Part shown: piece after piece, positions 1 through 8,333 of the stretch | How the letters are laid out: the number at the start of each line of letters is the position of its first letter | Position numbering within the stretch: the first letter of the stretch is position 1 | Assembly (NCBI RefSeq): GCF_000312005.1 | Contig: NZ_HE978588.1 | Coordinates: 307,483-348,551 of the forward strand | Source: Cellulomonas massiliensis JC225 | Lineage (GTDB): Bacteria; Actinomycetota; Actinomycetes; Actinomycetales; Cellulomonadaceae | Length of the DNA stretch: 41,069 nt | Direction of reading: 5' to 3' | Notes under the pieces: model-generated | Told to the model about the DNA's origin: nothing | What the model saw: the letters and a program-made list of their open reading frames with translations, nothing else | Databases searched by the model: none | Translations under genes and position numbers: made by a program

Positions 1-3000
1 CTCGGGACGGCGTCCGCCGCGGGCGGGGTCGCGGGCTCGTCCGTGGTCGCCGGGTCCGCGCCCCGCGCGGGCCACACCGGCGCGAACGAGCCGGTCGGGG
101 CCTCGACGACCTGGATGAGGCCGGTCGCCGCGACGTCGGACAGCCGGACCGGGTCCGTCGCCAGCTCCACCGCGACGCTCGCGTGGACGTCGGCGGCCGG
201 GGCGCCGCCGTCGGCGGCGGGCGCCGGCGCGGGCAGCGGCTCGGCCTCGTCGTCGTCCACCGCCGCCGGCAGGCCGAGCACGACCGGGCCGGTGCGCGGT
301 GCGGCCGGTGCGGGGACCCGCGCGTGCACGGCTCGACGGATGCGGTCGACCTCCGCCTGGGGGTCGAGGAAGGCCGCGGCGGACCACACGCGCAGGACGG
401 ACCAGCCGAGCCGCTCGAGGCGGTCGGCGACGAGCCGGTCGCGCACCCGGACGCTGGGCTCGGCGACGTAGCGGTCGTCGTCGGTGAGCACCGCGACGAG
501 CGTCTGGTCGGGCGCGTCGGGGTGCCCGACGACCATCGGGATCCGGATGCCGCCGGGCAGCCCGTGCTGCACCTCGACGACGAACCCGATGCGCCACAGG
601 CGCTCCGCGAGGTCGAGCAGCAGCCGGTCCGGCTCGTCGTCGTCCTGGTCGTGGCCGCCGTCGGGCTCCGGCGCAGCGGCACCCTCCGGCGCGTCGTCGG
701 CGGCCGCCGGCTCCGAGCCCTCGGCCTGCGGCGGGACGACGAGCCGGACGAGCTCCGCCTCCGCCGCGTCGTCGCCGCGCGCGGCGGCGAAGGCGAGCAG
801 GTCGCGCAGGAGGCGCGGGCCGTCGCCGCGCACGCGCTCCGGGTCGAGGTCGTCGGCGCCGAAGCAGGACACGACGGTGAGCCGGTGCCGCGTGGACCCG
901 AGCGCGTCGAGCAGCAGCGCGTCTCCGCCCGGCGCGCTGACGGCGCCGAACGTGTGCAGCACCCGCCGGTGCGGCGTGCGGCCGAGGCCCAGCGAGAGGA
1001 TCACGGCCTCGCGGCGCAGCCCGGACGCGTTGGCCAGCTCGGTGACGACGAACGGCTCGGCACGGCCGACGTCGAAGAACGCGGCCAGCGCGGGGTTGGT
1101 GCGCACCTCGGAGAGGACGGCCTCGCGGATGGCGTCGGCGTGCGTCGCGGTGACCGTGACGACGGCGAGCGACTCGTGCGGGCGGGACAGGACGTGCTCC
1201 AGCACGAGCTCGAGGACGTGCGCCACCTCGGCGGCGGTCGACTCGACGGTCCCGCTGGTGCGGTCGGGCATGCCGGTGCCGTCGACGACGTCGAGGCGCA
1301 CGAGCGGCCGGTGCTCGGGCAGCGGCGTGGGGCGCAGGACGCCCTGGTACCCGTGCCCGGCGAGGAACGCCGTCAGCCAGGGGTCGCGGCGCGAGGACTC
1401 GGCGGGCACCGCCACCGAGGGCAGCACCTCGGCGAGGGACCCGACGGCCGTGCCGGAGGCGCACCGCGCGTCCCCGACGACGACGACCTGCCGCCCGCGC
1501 GCGACGGCGGCGAGGGCCACCTCGAGCGGCAGGTGGGCGGCGGAGTCCAGCACCACGAGGTCGACGGTGCGCGTCGCGGGGAGCACCTGCGGCACGAGCA
1601 TGGGGCTGGCCATGACGACCGGCCGCAGGCGGCGCGCCACCTCGGAGTACCGGCCGAACGTGTCGCGCAGCGACGTCACCCGCTCCTCGACGAGCACGGC
1701 GAACAGCTCCTCCGCCTGCTCGCGGTACTGCCGCACGGCGGTGGCGGTGTGGGCGGCGACGGCCGCGAGCACCGGGCCGGCGAGGCCGGCGACGTGCGCG
1801 CGGTCGAGGTCGGCGTACGCGCCGGACATGCGGCCGAGCGTCTCGCCGTCGAACGCGGCGATCGCCGGCTCGGCGACGAGGATCTGCTCGAAGACGGTGC
1901 TCCACCACGCGAGGTCGAGCTCCGCGCCGGCGAGGGCGGGGTCGACCCGGCGCGAGGCGAGGTCGTCGACGAGGGGGCCGAGGCCCGCACCGCGCAGGCG
2001 GTGCAGCAGACCGGTGCGCTCGGGCAGCCGCTCGAGGGCGTCGGTGTCGGAGCGGAGGCGCTCGAGCCGCTCGGCGAGCTCGTCCAGCGGCAGGCGCGAC
2101 AGGCCCGCGCCGCCCGGCGTCGTCGCCAGCACCTCGTCGAGCGCGTCGACGTCGACCCGCAGGGCGCGGTACGCGTCCTCGATCTCCTCCAGGCCGTCCG
2201 GCAGCCGCGGCCACCCGCCGGACGGGCAGTGCGCCTGCCACACCTCGCGCTGGGCCTGGACCTCGAGCAGCGCCGCGTGCAGGTCGGCCACGGGACGGCC
2301 CGGGCGCAGCATGTCCTTGGCCTGCTTGCGCAGGCGACGACGCACCCAGTAGCCCATCTCGACGCCGCGCGCGGAGCGCCACTCGGCGGTGGCCGTCGCG
2401 GCGACGAGGTCGGCGGCAGTCCGCTCGAAGACGATCGGCAGGAACACGTCGAGCGCGCCCCGGACACCGTCCAGCATCGCCAGCTGCTCGCCCCACGCCT
2501 CGACGGAGGCGGGGGCGACGAGCCCGGTGTCCGCGACGACCTGCTCCATGCGCGCGCGCAGGGCGGGCAGCGACTGCTCGAGCCGCTCGAGCCGGCGCAG
2601 CGCGACGTCCGCGTCGGCGCGCGTCCGCAGGTCGGCCCCGTACCAGGGCGTGTCGGACGGGCGCAGCTCGAACCCGCCGAGCTCGCCGTAGCGCTGCAGG
2701 TCCTGCGCGAGCTCGGCGCGGCGCCCGGCGTCGAGCGCACGTGCCTCGTCGGCGCCGAGCCGCACGGTCGTGCGCGGCGTCGGGCGCGCGGAGGTGAGCC
2801 GGGCGAGCTGCTGCAGCGCGTCGTACGCCGACGCCCTCCAGGGCTCGCGCACCTGGTGCAGCACGTCGACGTACGAGCGCAGCCGCTCGCGGTGGCGCAC
2901 GAGGTCGGTGCGCAGGGCGTGCAGGTGGTCGGTGTCCACGCCCGGCGCCTCGAGCGTCATGGCGCCGAGCAGGCGGCGGGCCGCGGCGCTGCGCCACCCG

Positions 3001-4253
3001 GCCTCGGGCGCGACGTCGAGCACCAGGTCGCCCAGGCCGAGGGCGGTGAGACGCTCGGCGAGGGACGCCGCGGCCCGCCGGTGGCCGGGCACGTACAGCA
3101 CGGTGCGCCCGGACGCGGCCGCGTCCGCGACGAGCGCCGCCAGCGTGCCCGTCACGTCGGCACCCGCGGGCGCGTCGACGAACACGTGCGCGCCCGTCGC
3201 GACGACGTCGAGCACGTGCTGCTGCTCGGGCGACAGGTCGCCGACGCCGCGCTCCTGGTCGGGGTCGCGGTCGCCCGCCACCGGGGCGGGCAGCGGCACC
3301 GCGAGCCGCGCGCGCGCCTGCTCGACGCCCGCGAGCGCGGCGACGACCTCGTGCCGCTCGAGCGAGCCCGCGAGGTTGTCGAGGTCGTCGACGAGCACCT
3401 GGCCCGGGTGGACGAACGAGCCGACGATGACCCGGTCGGTGAGCTCGAAGTCGTCGAGGACGGCCTCGCCCAGCGACGCGAGCCGGCGCAGCGCCGCACG
3501 CGGGTCGAAGCCCTCGGGCGTGAACGCGCCGCGCGCGACGGCGGCGGGGTCGAGCAGCGCGCCGCGCGAGCGCAGCGCCCGCGCCAGCACGGGGTTCACC
3601 TCGAGCGAGGGCTCCAGGGCGAGCTCGTAGTCGCTCTCGCCCGTGCCGCGGGCGCGCAGCGTCACGGGGCGCAGCAGCACCGGCGCGCGCACGGTGCGCG
3701 GGGCGACGGGCTCGTCCTCGGAGGGACGCGCCGCGGCCGACGCGCGCGTGACGCTGGCGAGCGCCGCGACGTCGTCCTGGCCCGACGCGGGCCCGGTGCT
3801 CTCGGTCCAGGTGGCGACCCCGATGGCGAGGGACGTCGGCGCGATGCCGTAGCGCTGGGCGTACACCTGCGCCCGGGCGCCGACGGCGCGGGCCCGGCGG
3901 CGGGCGGACGAGAGGGCCGCGCCCTCGCGCACGAGGTTCGACAGGCGCGTCTCGCGGCCGGCGAACAGCTGCGCCATCCCCGAGGGGTGCGCGGCGGACA
4001 GGTCGAGCGCCGCGTCGCCGAGCAGGTCGACGTCGACGAGGGTCGAGCCGCCGGCGGCCTCGACGAGAGCGGCGCGCCACGTGGCGACGGCGCCCTCGAC
4101 GAGCTCGGCCGCCGAGGGCGGCTCGACGAGCACGACGCCCGCGCCGCCGGCCGGGGCCGCGGCCTCGTCGCCGGCGTCGGGGGTCGTCGGCTCTGCCTCG
4201 GTGCCGGGCGCCTCCACGGGCCCCGTGCCGGTCGCGCGCGCGGGGAAGATCAC
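1..4253 (-). CDS. DUF4011 / SF1-helicase-like protein with C-terminal MTES_1575-type domain (C-terminus cut by window edge)
   Basis: At least 1417 codons, open to the window edge. The N-terminal part (about residues 40-200) has the DUF4011-like pattern of large actinobacterial helicase-related proteins, including a segment reading APVLLRPVTLRARG. The SF1 core follows. At the Walker A position (about residues 360-370) the sequence is DAPAGADVTGT, without the GK[ST] lysine. The Walker B place reads LDSAAHLPLE and the next motif VVVGDARC (about residue 925). Around residues 1205-1305 is a domain like the Vsr-fold REase found at the end of this family, with IPMVVGHP and LVAVLTDD in place of the usual acidic catalytic residues. 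So both the motor and nuclease sites look degenerate. GTG at 4253 is chosen because TACCGT lies exactly 6 nt upstream; an in-frame GTG at 4349 is the alternative. Function is unknown; a nucleic-acid or defence-related role is only inferred from the fold. Confidence 0.85.
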   Translation of the reverse strand, partial: MIFPARATGTGPVEAPGTEAEPTTPDAGDEAAAPAGGAGVVLVEPPSAAELVEGAVATWRAALVEAAGGSTLVDVDLLGDAALDLSAAHPSGMAQLFAGRETRLSNLVREGAALSSARRRARAVGARAQVYAQRYGIAPTSLAIGVATWTESTGPASGQDDVAALASVTRASAAARPSEDEPVAPRTVRAPVLLRPVTLRARGTGESDYELALEPSLEVNPVLARALRSRGALLDPAAVARGAFTPEGFDPRAALRRLASLGEAVLDDFELTDRVIVGSFVHPGQVLVDDLDNLAGSLERHEVVAALAGVEQARARLAVPLPAPVAGDRDPDQERGVGDLSPEQQHVLDVVATGAHVFVDAPAGADVTGTLAALVADAAASGRTVLYVPGHRRAAASLAERLTALGLGDLVLDVAPEAGWRSAAARRLLGAMTLEAPGVDTDHLHALRTDLVRHRERLRSYVDVLHQVREPWRASAYDALQQLARLTSARPTPRTTVRLGADEARALDAGRRAELAQDLQRYGELGGFELRPSDTPWYGADLRTRADADVALRRLERLEQSLPALRARMEQVVADTGLVAPASVEAWGEQLAMLDGVRGALDVFLPIVFERTAADLVAATATAEWRSARGVEMGYWVRRRLRKQAKDMLRPGRPVADLHAALLEVQAQREVWQAHCPSGGWPRLPDGLEEIEDAYRALRVDVDALDEVLATTPGGAGLSRLPLDELAERLERLRSDTDALERLPERTGLLHRLRGAGLGPLVDDLASRRVDPALAGAELDLAWWSTVFEQILVAEPAIAAFDGETLGRMSGAYADLDRAHVAGLAGPVLAAVAAHTATAVRQYREQAEELFAVLVEERVTSLRDTFGRYSEVARRLRPVVMASPMLVPQVLPATRTVDLVVLDSAAHLPLEVALAAVARGRQVVVVGDARCASGTAVGSLAEVLPSVAVPAESSRRDPWLTAFLAGHGYQGVLRPTPLPEHRPLVRLDVVDGTGMPDRTSGTVESTAAEVAHVLELVLEHVLSRPHESLAVVTVTATHADAIREAVLSEVRTNPALAAFFDVGRAEPFVVTELANASGLRREAVILSLGLGRTPHRRVLHTFGAVSAPGGDALLLDALGSTRHRLTVVSCFGADDLDPERVRGDGPRLLRDLLAFAAARGDDAAEAELVRLVVPPQAEGSEPAAADDAPEGAAAPEPDGGHDQDDDEPDRLLLDLAERLWRIGFVVEVQHGLPGGIRIPMVVGHPDAPDQTLVAVLTDDDRYVAEPSVRVRDRLVADRLERLGWSVLRVWSAAAFLDPQAEVDRIRRAVHARVPAPAAPRTGPVVLGLPAAVDDDEAEPLPAPAPAADGGAPAADVHASVAVELATDPVRLSDVAATGLIQVVEAPTGSFAPVWPARGADPATTDEPATPPAADAVP

Positions 4254-4259
4254 GACGCG

Positions 4260-4265
4260 ACGGTA
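4260..4265 (-). promoter_or_regulatory. -10 element of a leaderless promoter for the DUF4011 gene
   Basis: TACCGT on the minus strand, followed by 6 nt and then the GTG start. This fits the TAnnnT rule for actinobacterial leaderless transcripts and sets the chosen start. Confidence 0.5.
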
Positions 4266-4374
4266 ACCGCGGCGCCTGCCGGGCTCGTCGTGCCACGCCG
4301 GGCGGCGCGAGATCGCGCGGATCTCGCCCGTGCTCGTCGTCGTGACCACGGCGGCCAGGCCCGGGAACGACGAA

Positions 4375-4398
4375 CGGGACGGGTGGGCACCCGTCCCG
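4375..4398 (-). terminator. Perfect 11-bp hairpin in the 3' region of the sipW operon
   Basis: The arms CGGGACGGGTG and CACCCGTCCCG pair perfectly around a 2-nt centre. The hairpin lies downstream of the signal peptidase gene and upstream of the DUF4011 promoter. There is no T tract, so it would be an I-shaped terminator of the kind common in actinobacteria, or an insulating hairpin. Confidence 0.4.
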
Positions 4399-4449
4399 TC
4401 GGGACCGCGCCGGCCGCTCCTCGACCGCTCAGGAGCCCGGGCATGAAGA

Positions 4450-4488
4450 ACGGTGCGCACCGCGCAGGGGGCAGGCGATGCGCACCGT
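4450..4488 (-). terminator. Hairpin downstream of the signal peptidase gene
   Basis: Arms ACGGTGCGCA and TGCGCACCGT (10 bp, perfect) flank a 19-nt loop. On the minus strand the hairpin is followed by TTCTTC. It is about 125 nt after the signal peptidase stop, in the 358-nt non-coding stretch 4254-4611. That stretch otherwise holds only the second hairpin (4375-4398) and the DUF4011 promoter. Confidence 0.45.
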
Positions 4489-4611
4489 CAGAAGTGAGTG
4501 TGGGGCACGAGCAGGCTGCTGGTCAAACGTCCAGAGGCGCCGATCTGGTCCGTTGTCCGGGTGATTCTTCCGGGCCTCCGGGGGCAACCCGGACGGGTGG
4601 TCACGAACCGG

Positions 4612-5385
4612 TCAGGACGCGGGTGCGACGGTCCACGTCAGCGTGGTCACGGTCGTGGAGACGAACGCGGCCCGGCTGGGCGCCGGCACGGTCCCGACGG
4701 CGAGCAGACCGACGAGGACGGCGGCCCCGACACCGGCCCGGCGGGCGCGTCCGGACCGCGTCGACCACCAGGAGGGACCGCGCGCGGGGCGCTCGTCGCC
4801 GCGCGGGTCGGCGAGCGCGCGCAGCGCACGGCCCGCGGGGGTGGGGGGCTGCGTGGGCCGCACCGCGCCGACGGCCAGCAGCGCCACGGCGGCCACCGTG
4901 AGCCCGAGGGGCAGGACCGCTCCGCTGCGCGCCCACAGCAGGGGGTAGCCGACGAGGGGCACCCGCAGGCGTGCGAGGTGGACGGGGCCGTCGACGACCC
5001 GAGTCGAGTCGACGACCCGGTTCGCGTCGCCCTTCGTCACCAGGCCCTCGGGCGTCACCTCGTGCACGCGGTGCGTGAGCTGGACTCCCTCGTGCCCGGG
5101 CATCGGGACCGTGACGACCTGCCCCGCGCGCACGTCCTCGAAGGGGATGGGCGAGCCGACGACGACGTCCCCGACGGCGATCCGCGGCGCCATCGAGCCG
5201 GATGCGATCGCCGCGTCGTTCCAGCCGAGGGCGGCGCCGACGAGCGGCCAGAGGAGCAGCGTCGCGAGGAAGGCGAGCACCGCACGGCAGGCCAGCTGCC
5301 GGGCGTAGCTCCAGCCGCCGACCGGGTCGTCCCGCTCGGCCTCGTCGGGCTGCGCCTGCGCGCGCGCCGGAGCGATCGCGCTCAC
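4612..5385 (-). CDS. SipW-type signal peptidase I (S26B) with a signal-peptide-like C-terminal tail
   Basis: 257 aa. An N-terminal membrane segment (ACRAVLAFLATLLLWPLVG) is followed by the peptidase core: SGSM with the catalytic Ser, QLTHRVHEV with the catalytic His that replaces Lys in ER/SipW-type enzymes, and TKGDANRVVD with the conserved Asp. A second membrane helix follows the core. It acts at the outer face of the membrane to remove signal peptides. The GTG start overlaps the stop of the TasA-like gene (GTGA), so the two are translationally coupled and probably enzyme and substrate. The last 45 residues are odd: basic RSGRARRAG, hydrophobic VGAAVLVGLLAVG, then APSRAAFVSTT, which looks like a SipW-substrate signal peptide placed at the C-terminus. 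Confidence 0.9.
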   Translation of the reverse strand: MSAIAPARAQAQPDEAERDDPVGGWSYARQLACRAVLAFLATLLLWPLVGAALGWNDAAIASGSMAPRIAVGDVVVGSPIPFEDVRAGQVVTVPMPGHEGVQLTHRVHEVTPEGLVTKGDANRVVDSTRVVDGPVHLARLRVPLVGYPLLWARSGAVLPLGLTVAAVALLAVGAVRPTQPPTPAGRALRALADPRGDERPARGPSWWSTRSGRARRAGVGAAVLVGLLAVGTVPAPSRAAFVSTTVTTLTWTVAPAS

Positions 5386-5966
5386 GGGAGCCGGGACTGC
5401 GCCTCCCACACGAGCGCCAGCTCGGCGGTCTCGCCCTGCAGGGCGTTGTCGGCGTCGGCCGGGAGCTCCCACGTGACGCGGTAGGTCAGCTCGTCGCCCT
5501 GCGCGACGTCGTCCCACGCGCCGAGGCCGCCGTCGCCGGCGCCGGACGAGGTCTCCGCGAACCCGACGTGGTCGCCGAGCTCGGCGAGCGTGCCGTCGAA
5601 GACCGTGGTCGTGGTCGGGTCGGCGGCGGTCCCGGACGTGATCGTCACCTGCAGCGCGTCCGCGAGCGCGGCGGACCCGCTCTCGTCCGAGGTGTAGAGG
5701 CGGACGTCGGCGGACGCGGTGCCGTCGTACGTCACCGTCACGTCGCCGTGGCCCGGCACTCCGGGCTGGATCGCGCCGGGCGAGAACGCGACCTGGTCCT
5801 CCTGGTCGTTGGTGATCTCGACCGTCGCGGCCGTGAACGTGTTCGGCGCGGTGGAGGTCTGGGCGGTGAACGCGGCGCTCGACGCGTGCGCGACGAGCAG
5901 CGCGGCCCCGAGCATGCCCGCGGTGATCGCGGCTGCCGGGCCGTACCGGCGGACGGCGGTGTTCAT
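5382..5966 (-). CDS. TasA/CalY-like secreted protein with SipW-type signal peptide
   Basis: 194 aa. The N-terminus MNTAVRRYGPAAAITAGMLG is a signal peptide. The next part, ending SSAAFTAQTSTAPNTFTAA, has the AAF..T..NTFTA signature of SipW-dependent substrates (TasA, camelysin/CalY). The mature part is acidic and rich in Thr, Ala and Gly, as expected of an extracellular beta-rich protein. It lacks an LPXTG sorting motif and a C-terminal membrane helix, so it is probably released or assembled into fibres; that role is known for TasA and inferred here. ATG 5966 is preceded by the strong Shine-Dalgarno GGAGGAGGA. It is the first gene of a two-gene operon with the signal peptidase. Confidence 0.82.
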   Translation of the reverse strand: MNTAVRRYGPAAAITAGMLGAALLVAHASSAAFTAQTSTAPNTFTAATVEITNDQEDQVAFSPGAIQPGVPGHGDVTVTYDGTASADVRLYTSDESGSAALADALQVTITSGTAADPTTTTVFDGTLAELGDHVGFAETSSGAGDGGLGAWDDVAQGDELTYRVTWELPADADNALQGETAELALVWEAQSRLP

Positions 5967-6015
5967 GGCGTGGTCCTCCTCCTGGCCGCACGGGCCTGCA
6001 GCCGTGCCTGCCTCC

Positions 6016-6044
6016 GCATCGGCACGTCCGGTGCTCGACCTGAG
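6016..6044 (-). promoter_or_regulatory. Possible sigma-28 (WhiG/FliA)-like promoter of the TasA-like operon
   Basis: On the minus strand, CTCAGGTC (6037-6044) and GCCGATGC (6016-6023) resemble the two halves of WhiG/FliA promoters, whose -10 is GCCGATAA. The 13-nt gap is about 2 nt longer than the usual N11, so this is tentative. Confidence 0.25.
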
Positions 6045-6130
6045 GGACTTTGCCCGAGTTCGTGCACCCGGCCGACCCCACCGACCGTACCCGGCGCCGC
6101 CGCCCGGACGGCGCACCCCGCGGCGAGCGC

Positions 6131-6136
6131 GACAAT
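6131..6136 (+). promoter_or_regulatory. -10 element of a leaderless promoter for the MFS gene
   Basis: GACAAT followed by 7 nt and ATG 6144. It favours that ATG over the in-frame ATG at 6135, which lies inside the -10 itself. Confidence 0.45.
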
Positions 6137-6143
6137 GGACGCG

Positions 6144-7469
6144 ATGAGCACCCCCTCCCCCACCCGCAGCACGCGCACCGCGTGGGTGGTGTGGACCGCG
6201 ACGGTCGTCGTCTACTTCGTCGGCGTCACGCACCGCACGGCGCTCGGCGTCGCGGGCGTCGAGGCGCTGGACCGGTTCGGGATGCAGGCCACCGGGCTGG
6301 CGCTGTTCTCGGTCGTCCAGCTGACCGCGTACGCGGCGATGCAGATCCCCGCCGGCCAGCTCATCGACCGCCTCGGCCCCCGCGCGATGCTGACCGCCGG
6401 CGCGGCCGTCATGGCCACCGGCCAGCTCACGCTCGCGCTGGCGCACGACGTGCCGGTCGCGCTGCTCGCGCGCGTCCTCATCGGTGCCGGGGACGCCCCG
6501 ATCTTCATCGGCGCGTGCCGGCTCGTCGCCGAGTGGTTCCCCGCCCGGCGGGTCCCGGTGATGGTGCAGGTGACCGGGCTCATCGGCCAGAGCGGGCAGC
6601 TCGCCTCGGCGATCCCCGTCGCGTGGCTCCTGCACAGCCGCGGCTGGACGGCGACGTTCGGGACCCTCGCCGCGGTCGGCGCGGTGACCGCCGTGGTCGC
6701 GTTCGTCTTCGTCTCGGCGCCGCGCCGGCCGGCCCCCACGGCGCGCGAGCCGTTCTGGGAGGACGTGCGCCGCGCCACCGCGCCGCACGGCACGCGGCTG
6801 GGGTTCTGGAGCCACTTCGTGACGCCGTTCTCGGCCAACCTCATCGCGATGCTGTGGGGCGTGCCGTTCTTCGTCACGGCGCAGGGGCTCACGCCGGCGC
6901 AGGCGAGCCTGCTGCTGACCGCGCTGACGCTGACCGCGATGAGCGCCGGGCCGGTGATCGGGCACCTGACGGCCCGGCACCCGCTGCGGCGGTCGTCCAT
7001 CGTGCTCGGGTCGGCGTGCGCGACGCTGCTGGCCTGGGCGAGCGTGCTGGCGTTCGACACGCCCCGGCCGATGTGGCAGCTCGTGCTGTTCGTCGTCGTG
7101 CTCGGCGCCGGCGGCCCGGTGTCGCTCGTCGGCATGGACTTCGCGCGGACGTTCTCGCCGCCCGACCGGCTCGGGACGGCCAGCGGGTTCGTCAACATCG
7201 GCGGGTTCGTCTCGACGATCGCGAGCGTGCTCGCCGTCGGGCTCGTGCTGCAGCTCGTCTCCCCGCCCGGCACCACCCGCTACTCCCTGGACGCGTACCG
7301 GCTGGCGTTCAGCGTCGTGCTCGTCCCGTGGGTGGTCGGGGTGACCGGCGTGCTCGTCCAGCGCCGCCGCGCGCGGGCCGAGCTCGCGGCGGCCGGCGTC
7401 GTCGTGACCCCGCTCCGCACGGCCCTCGTCGCACGGGCGCGCGACCGACGCCCCCGTGCGGAGGGCTAG
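6144..7469 (+). CDS. MFS transporter
   Basis: 441 aa, the normal size for a 12-helix major facilitator protein. The first helix begins at TAWVVWTATVVVYFVGV. The loop after helix 2 carries QLIDRLGPRAML, the MFS motif A position (GxLaDRxGrr). Regularly spaced hydrophobic segments run to the C-terminus, and the soluble tail is basic (RRRARAELAA). The substrate cannot be told; the N-terminal half resembles the ACS/organic-anion branch more than drug exporters. It is divergent from the TasA-like gene. Its stop codon (TAG) is part of the -10 of the next gene, so the HAD gene has its own promoter. Confidence 0.88.
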   Translation: MSTPSPTRSTRTAWVVWTATVVVYFVGVTHRTALGVAGVEALDRFGMQATGLALFSVVQLTAYAAMQIPAGQLIDRLGPRAMLTAGAAVMATGQLTLALAHDVPVALLARVLIGAGDAPIFIGACRLVAEWFPARRVPVMVQVTGLIGQSGQLASAIPVAWLLHSRGWTATFGTLAAVGAVTAVVAFVFVSAPRRPAPTAREPFWEDVRRATAPHGTRLGFWSHFVTPFSANLIAMLWGVPFFVTAQGLTPAQASLLLTALTLTAMSAGPVIGHLTARHPLRRSSIVLGSACATLLAWASVLAFDTPRPMWQLVLFVVVLGAGGPVSLVGMDFARTFSPPDRLGTASGFVNIGGFVSTIASVLAVGLVLQLVSPPGTTRYSLDAYRLAFSVVLVPWVVGVTGVLVQRRRARAELAAAGVVVTPLRTALVARARDRRPRAEG

Positions 7470-7472
7470 CGT
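7467..7472 (+). promoter_or_regulatory. -10 element of a leaderless promoter for the HAD gene
   Basis: TAGCGT, whose first three bases are the stop codon of the MFS gene, lies 7 nt before GTG 7480. Confidence 0.5.
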
Positions 7473-7479
7473 GACGGCG

Positions 7480-8313
7480 GTGGACCCCCAGCAGCTGCCC
7501 GTGCTCCCCGACGACCTGCGGCTCGTCGCCGTCGACATGGACGGCACGCTGCTCGACCCCGACCACCGCGTCCCGGAGCAGACGTGGGCGCTGCTCGACG
7601 GCCTCGCCGCGCGGGGCGTCGTCGTCGCCCCGGCCAGCGGGCGGCAGTACGCGACCCTCGCGCGCCTGTTCGGCGAGCACGGCGAGCCGATGGTGTTCGT
7701 CGCGGAGAACGGCGCGTACGTCGTGCGCGCCGGCGCCGAGGTCGCCTCCACGACGATCCCCCGCGACGCCGTCGTCGCGACGACGCGGCTCGTGCGCGAC
7801 CTCGTCGCCGGCGGGCGGGACGTCGGGCTCGTGGCCTGCGGGAAGGCGTCGGCGTACGTCGAGCGGTCCGACGACCCGTTCCTCGACGAGTGCCGGCGGT
7901 ACTACGCGCGGCTGAAGGTCCTCGACGACCTCCTGGCGGCCGACGACGAGTGGCTCAAGCTCGCCGTCTTCGACTTCGGGCCCGTCGCGGAGCGCACGGC
8001 CCCCGCGCTGGAGGAGGTGCTGCCGGACCTCGCGGTCGTGGTCTCCGGCGAGCACTGGGTGGACGCCATGCACCCGACGACGAACAAGGGCGCCGCCCTG
8101 CGCCGGGTGCAGGAGGTGCTCGGCGTGACGCGCGCGCAGACCGCTGCGTTCGGCGACTACCACAACGACCTGGAGCTCCTCGCGGACGCAGACTGGTCGT
8201 TCGCCGTGGCGAACGCGCACCCCGACGTGCGGGCCGCGGCGCGCTTCGTCGTCCCCTCCAACGCCGACCACGGCGTCCAGCAGGTCCTCGCCGCCTGGCT
8301 CGCCACGCACTGA
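7480..8313 (+). CDS. Cof-type HAD-IIB family hydrolase
   Basis: 277 aa, the usual length for Cof/YbiV-type sugar-phosphate or nucleotide phosphatases. Motif I is VAVDMDGTLLD (nucleophile Asp19, acid Asp21). Motif II is in VVVAPASGRQY. The C2 cap lies in the middle. Motif III lysine is TNKGAAL and motif IV is FGDYHNDLELL. The C-terminal ANAHPDVRAAA motif is typical of the family. It is a cytosolic Mg-dependent phosphatase; the substrate cannot be named. GTG 7480 is taken from the leaderless promoter; GTG 7471 is an in-frame alternative. Confidence 0.9.
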   Translation: MDPQQLPVLPDDLRLVAVDMDGTLLDPDHRVPEQTWALLDGLAARGVVVAPASGRQYATLARLFGEHGEPMVFVAENGAYVVRAGAEVASTTIPRDAVVATTRLVRDLVAGGRDVGLVACGKASAYVERSDDPFLDECRRYYARLKVLDDLLAADDEWLKLAVFDFGPVAERTAPALEEVLPDLAVVVSGEHWVDAMHPTTNKGAALRRVQEVLGVTRAQTAAFGDYHNDLELLADADWSFAVANAHPDVRAAARFVVPSNADHGVQQVLAAWLATH

Positions 8314-8333
8314 CACGCTCCGCTCGGCCGCGG

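Noticed and set aside
183-4901. A 1572-codon open frame on the plus strand
   Set aside because: It is antisense to the DUF4011 gene. Its translation is dominated by Arg, Gly, Ala and Val repeats with no domain, as expected when GC-rich coding DNA is read on the other strand.
6037-6060. Second possible DevR box (GGGACTTTGCCC)
   Set aside because: Only the left half matches; the right half and the palindrome are missing.
5382-7751. A long minus-strand frame covering the MFS gene region
   Set aside because: Only the part 5382-5966 codes (the TasA-like protein); the rest is the shadow of the plus-strand MFS transporter.
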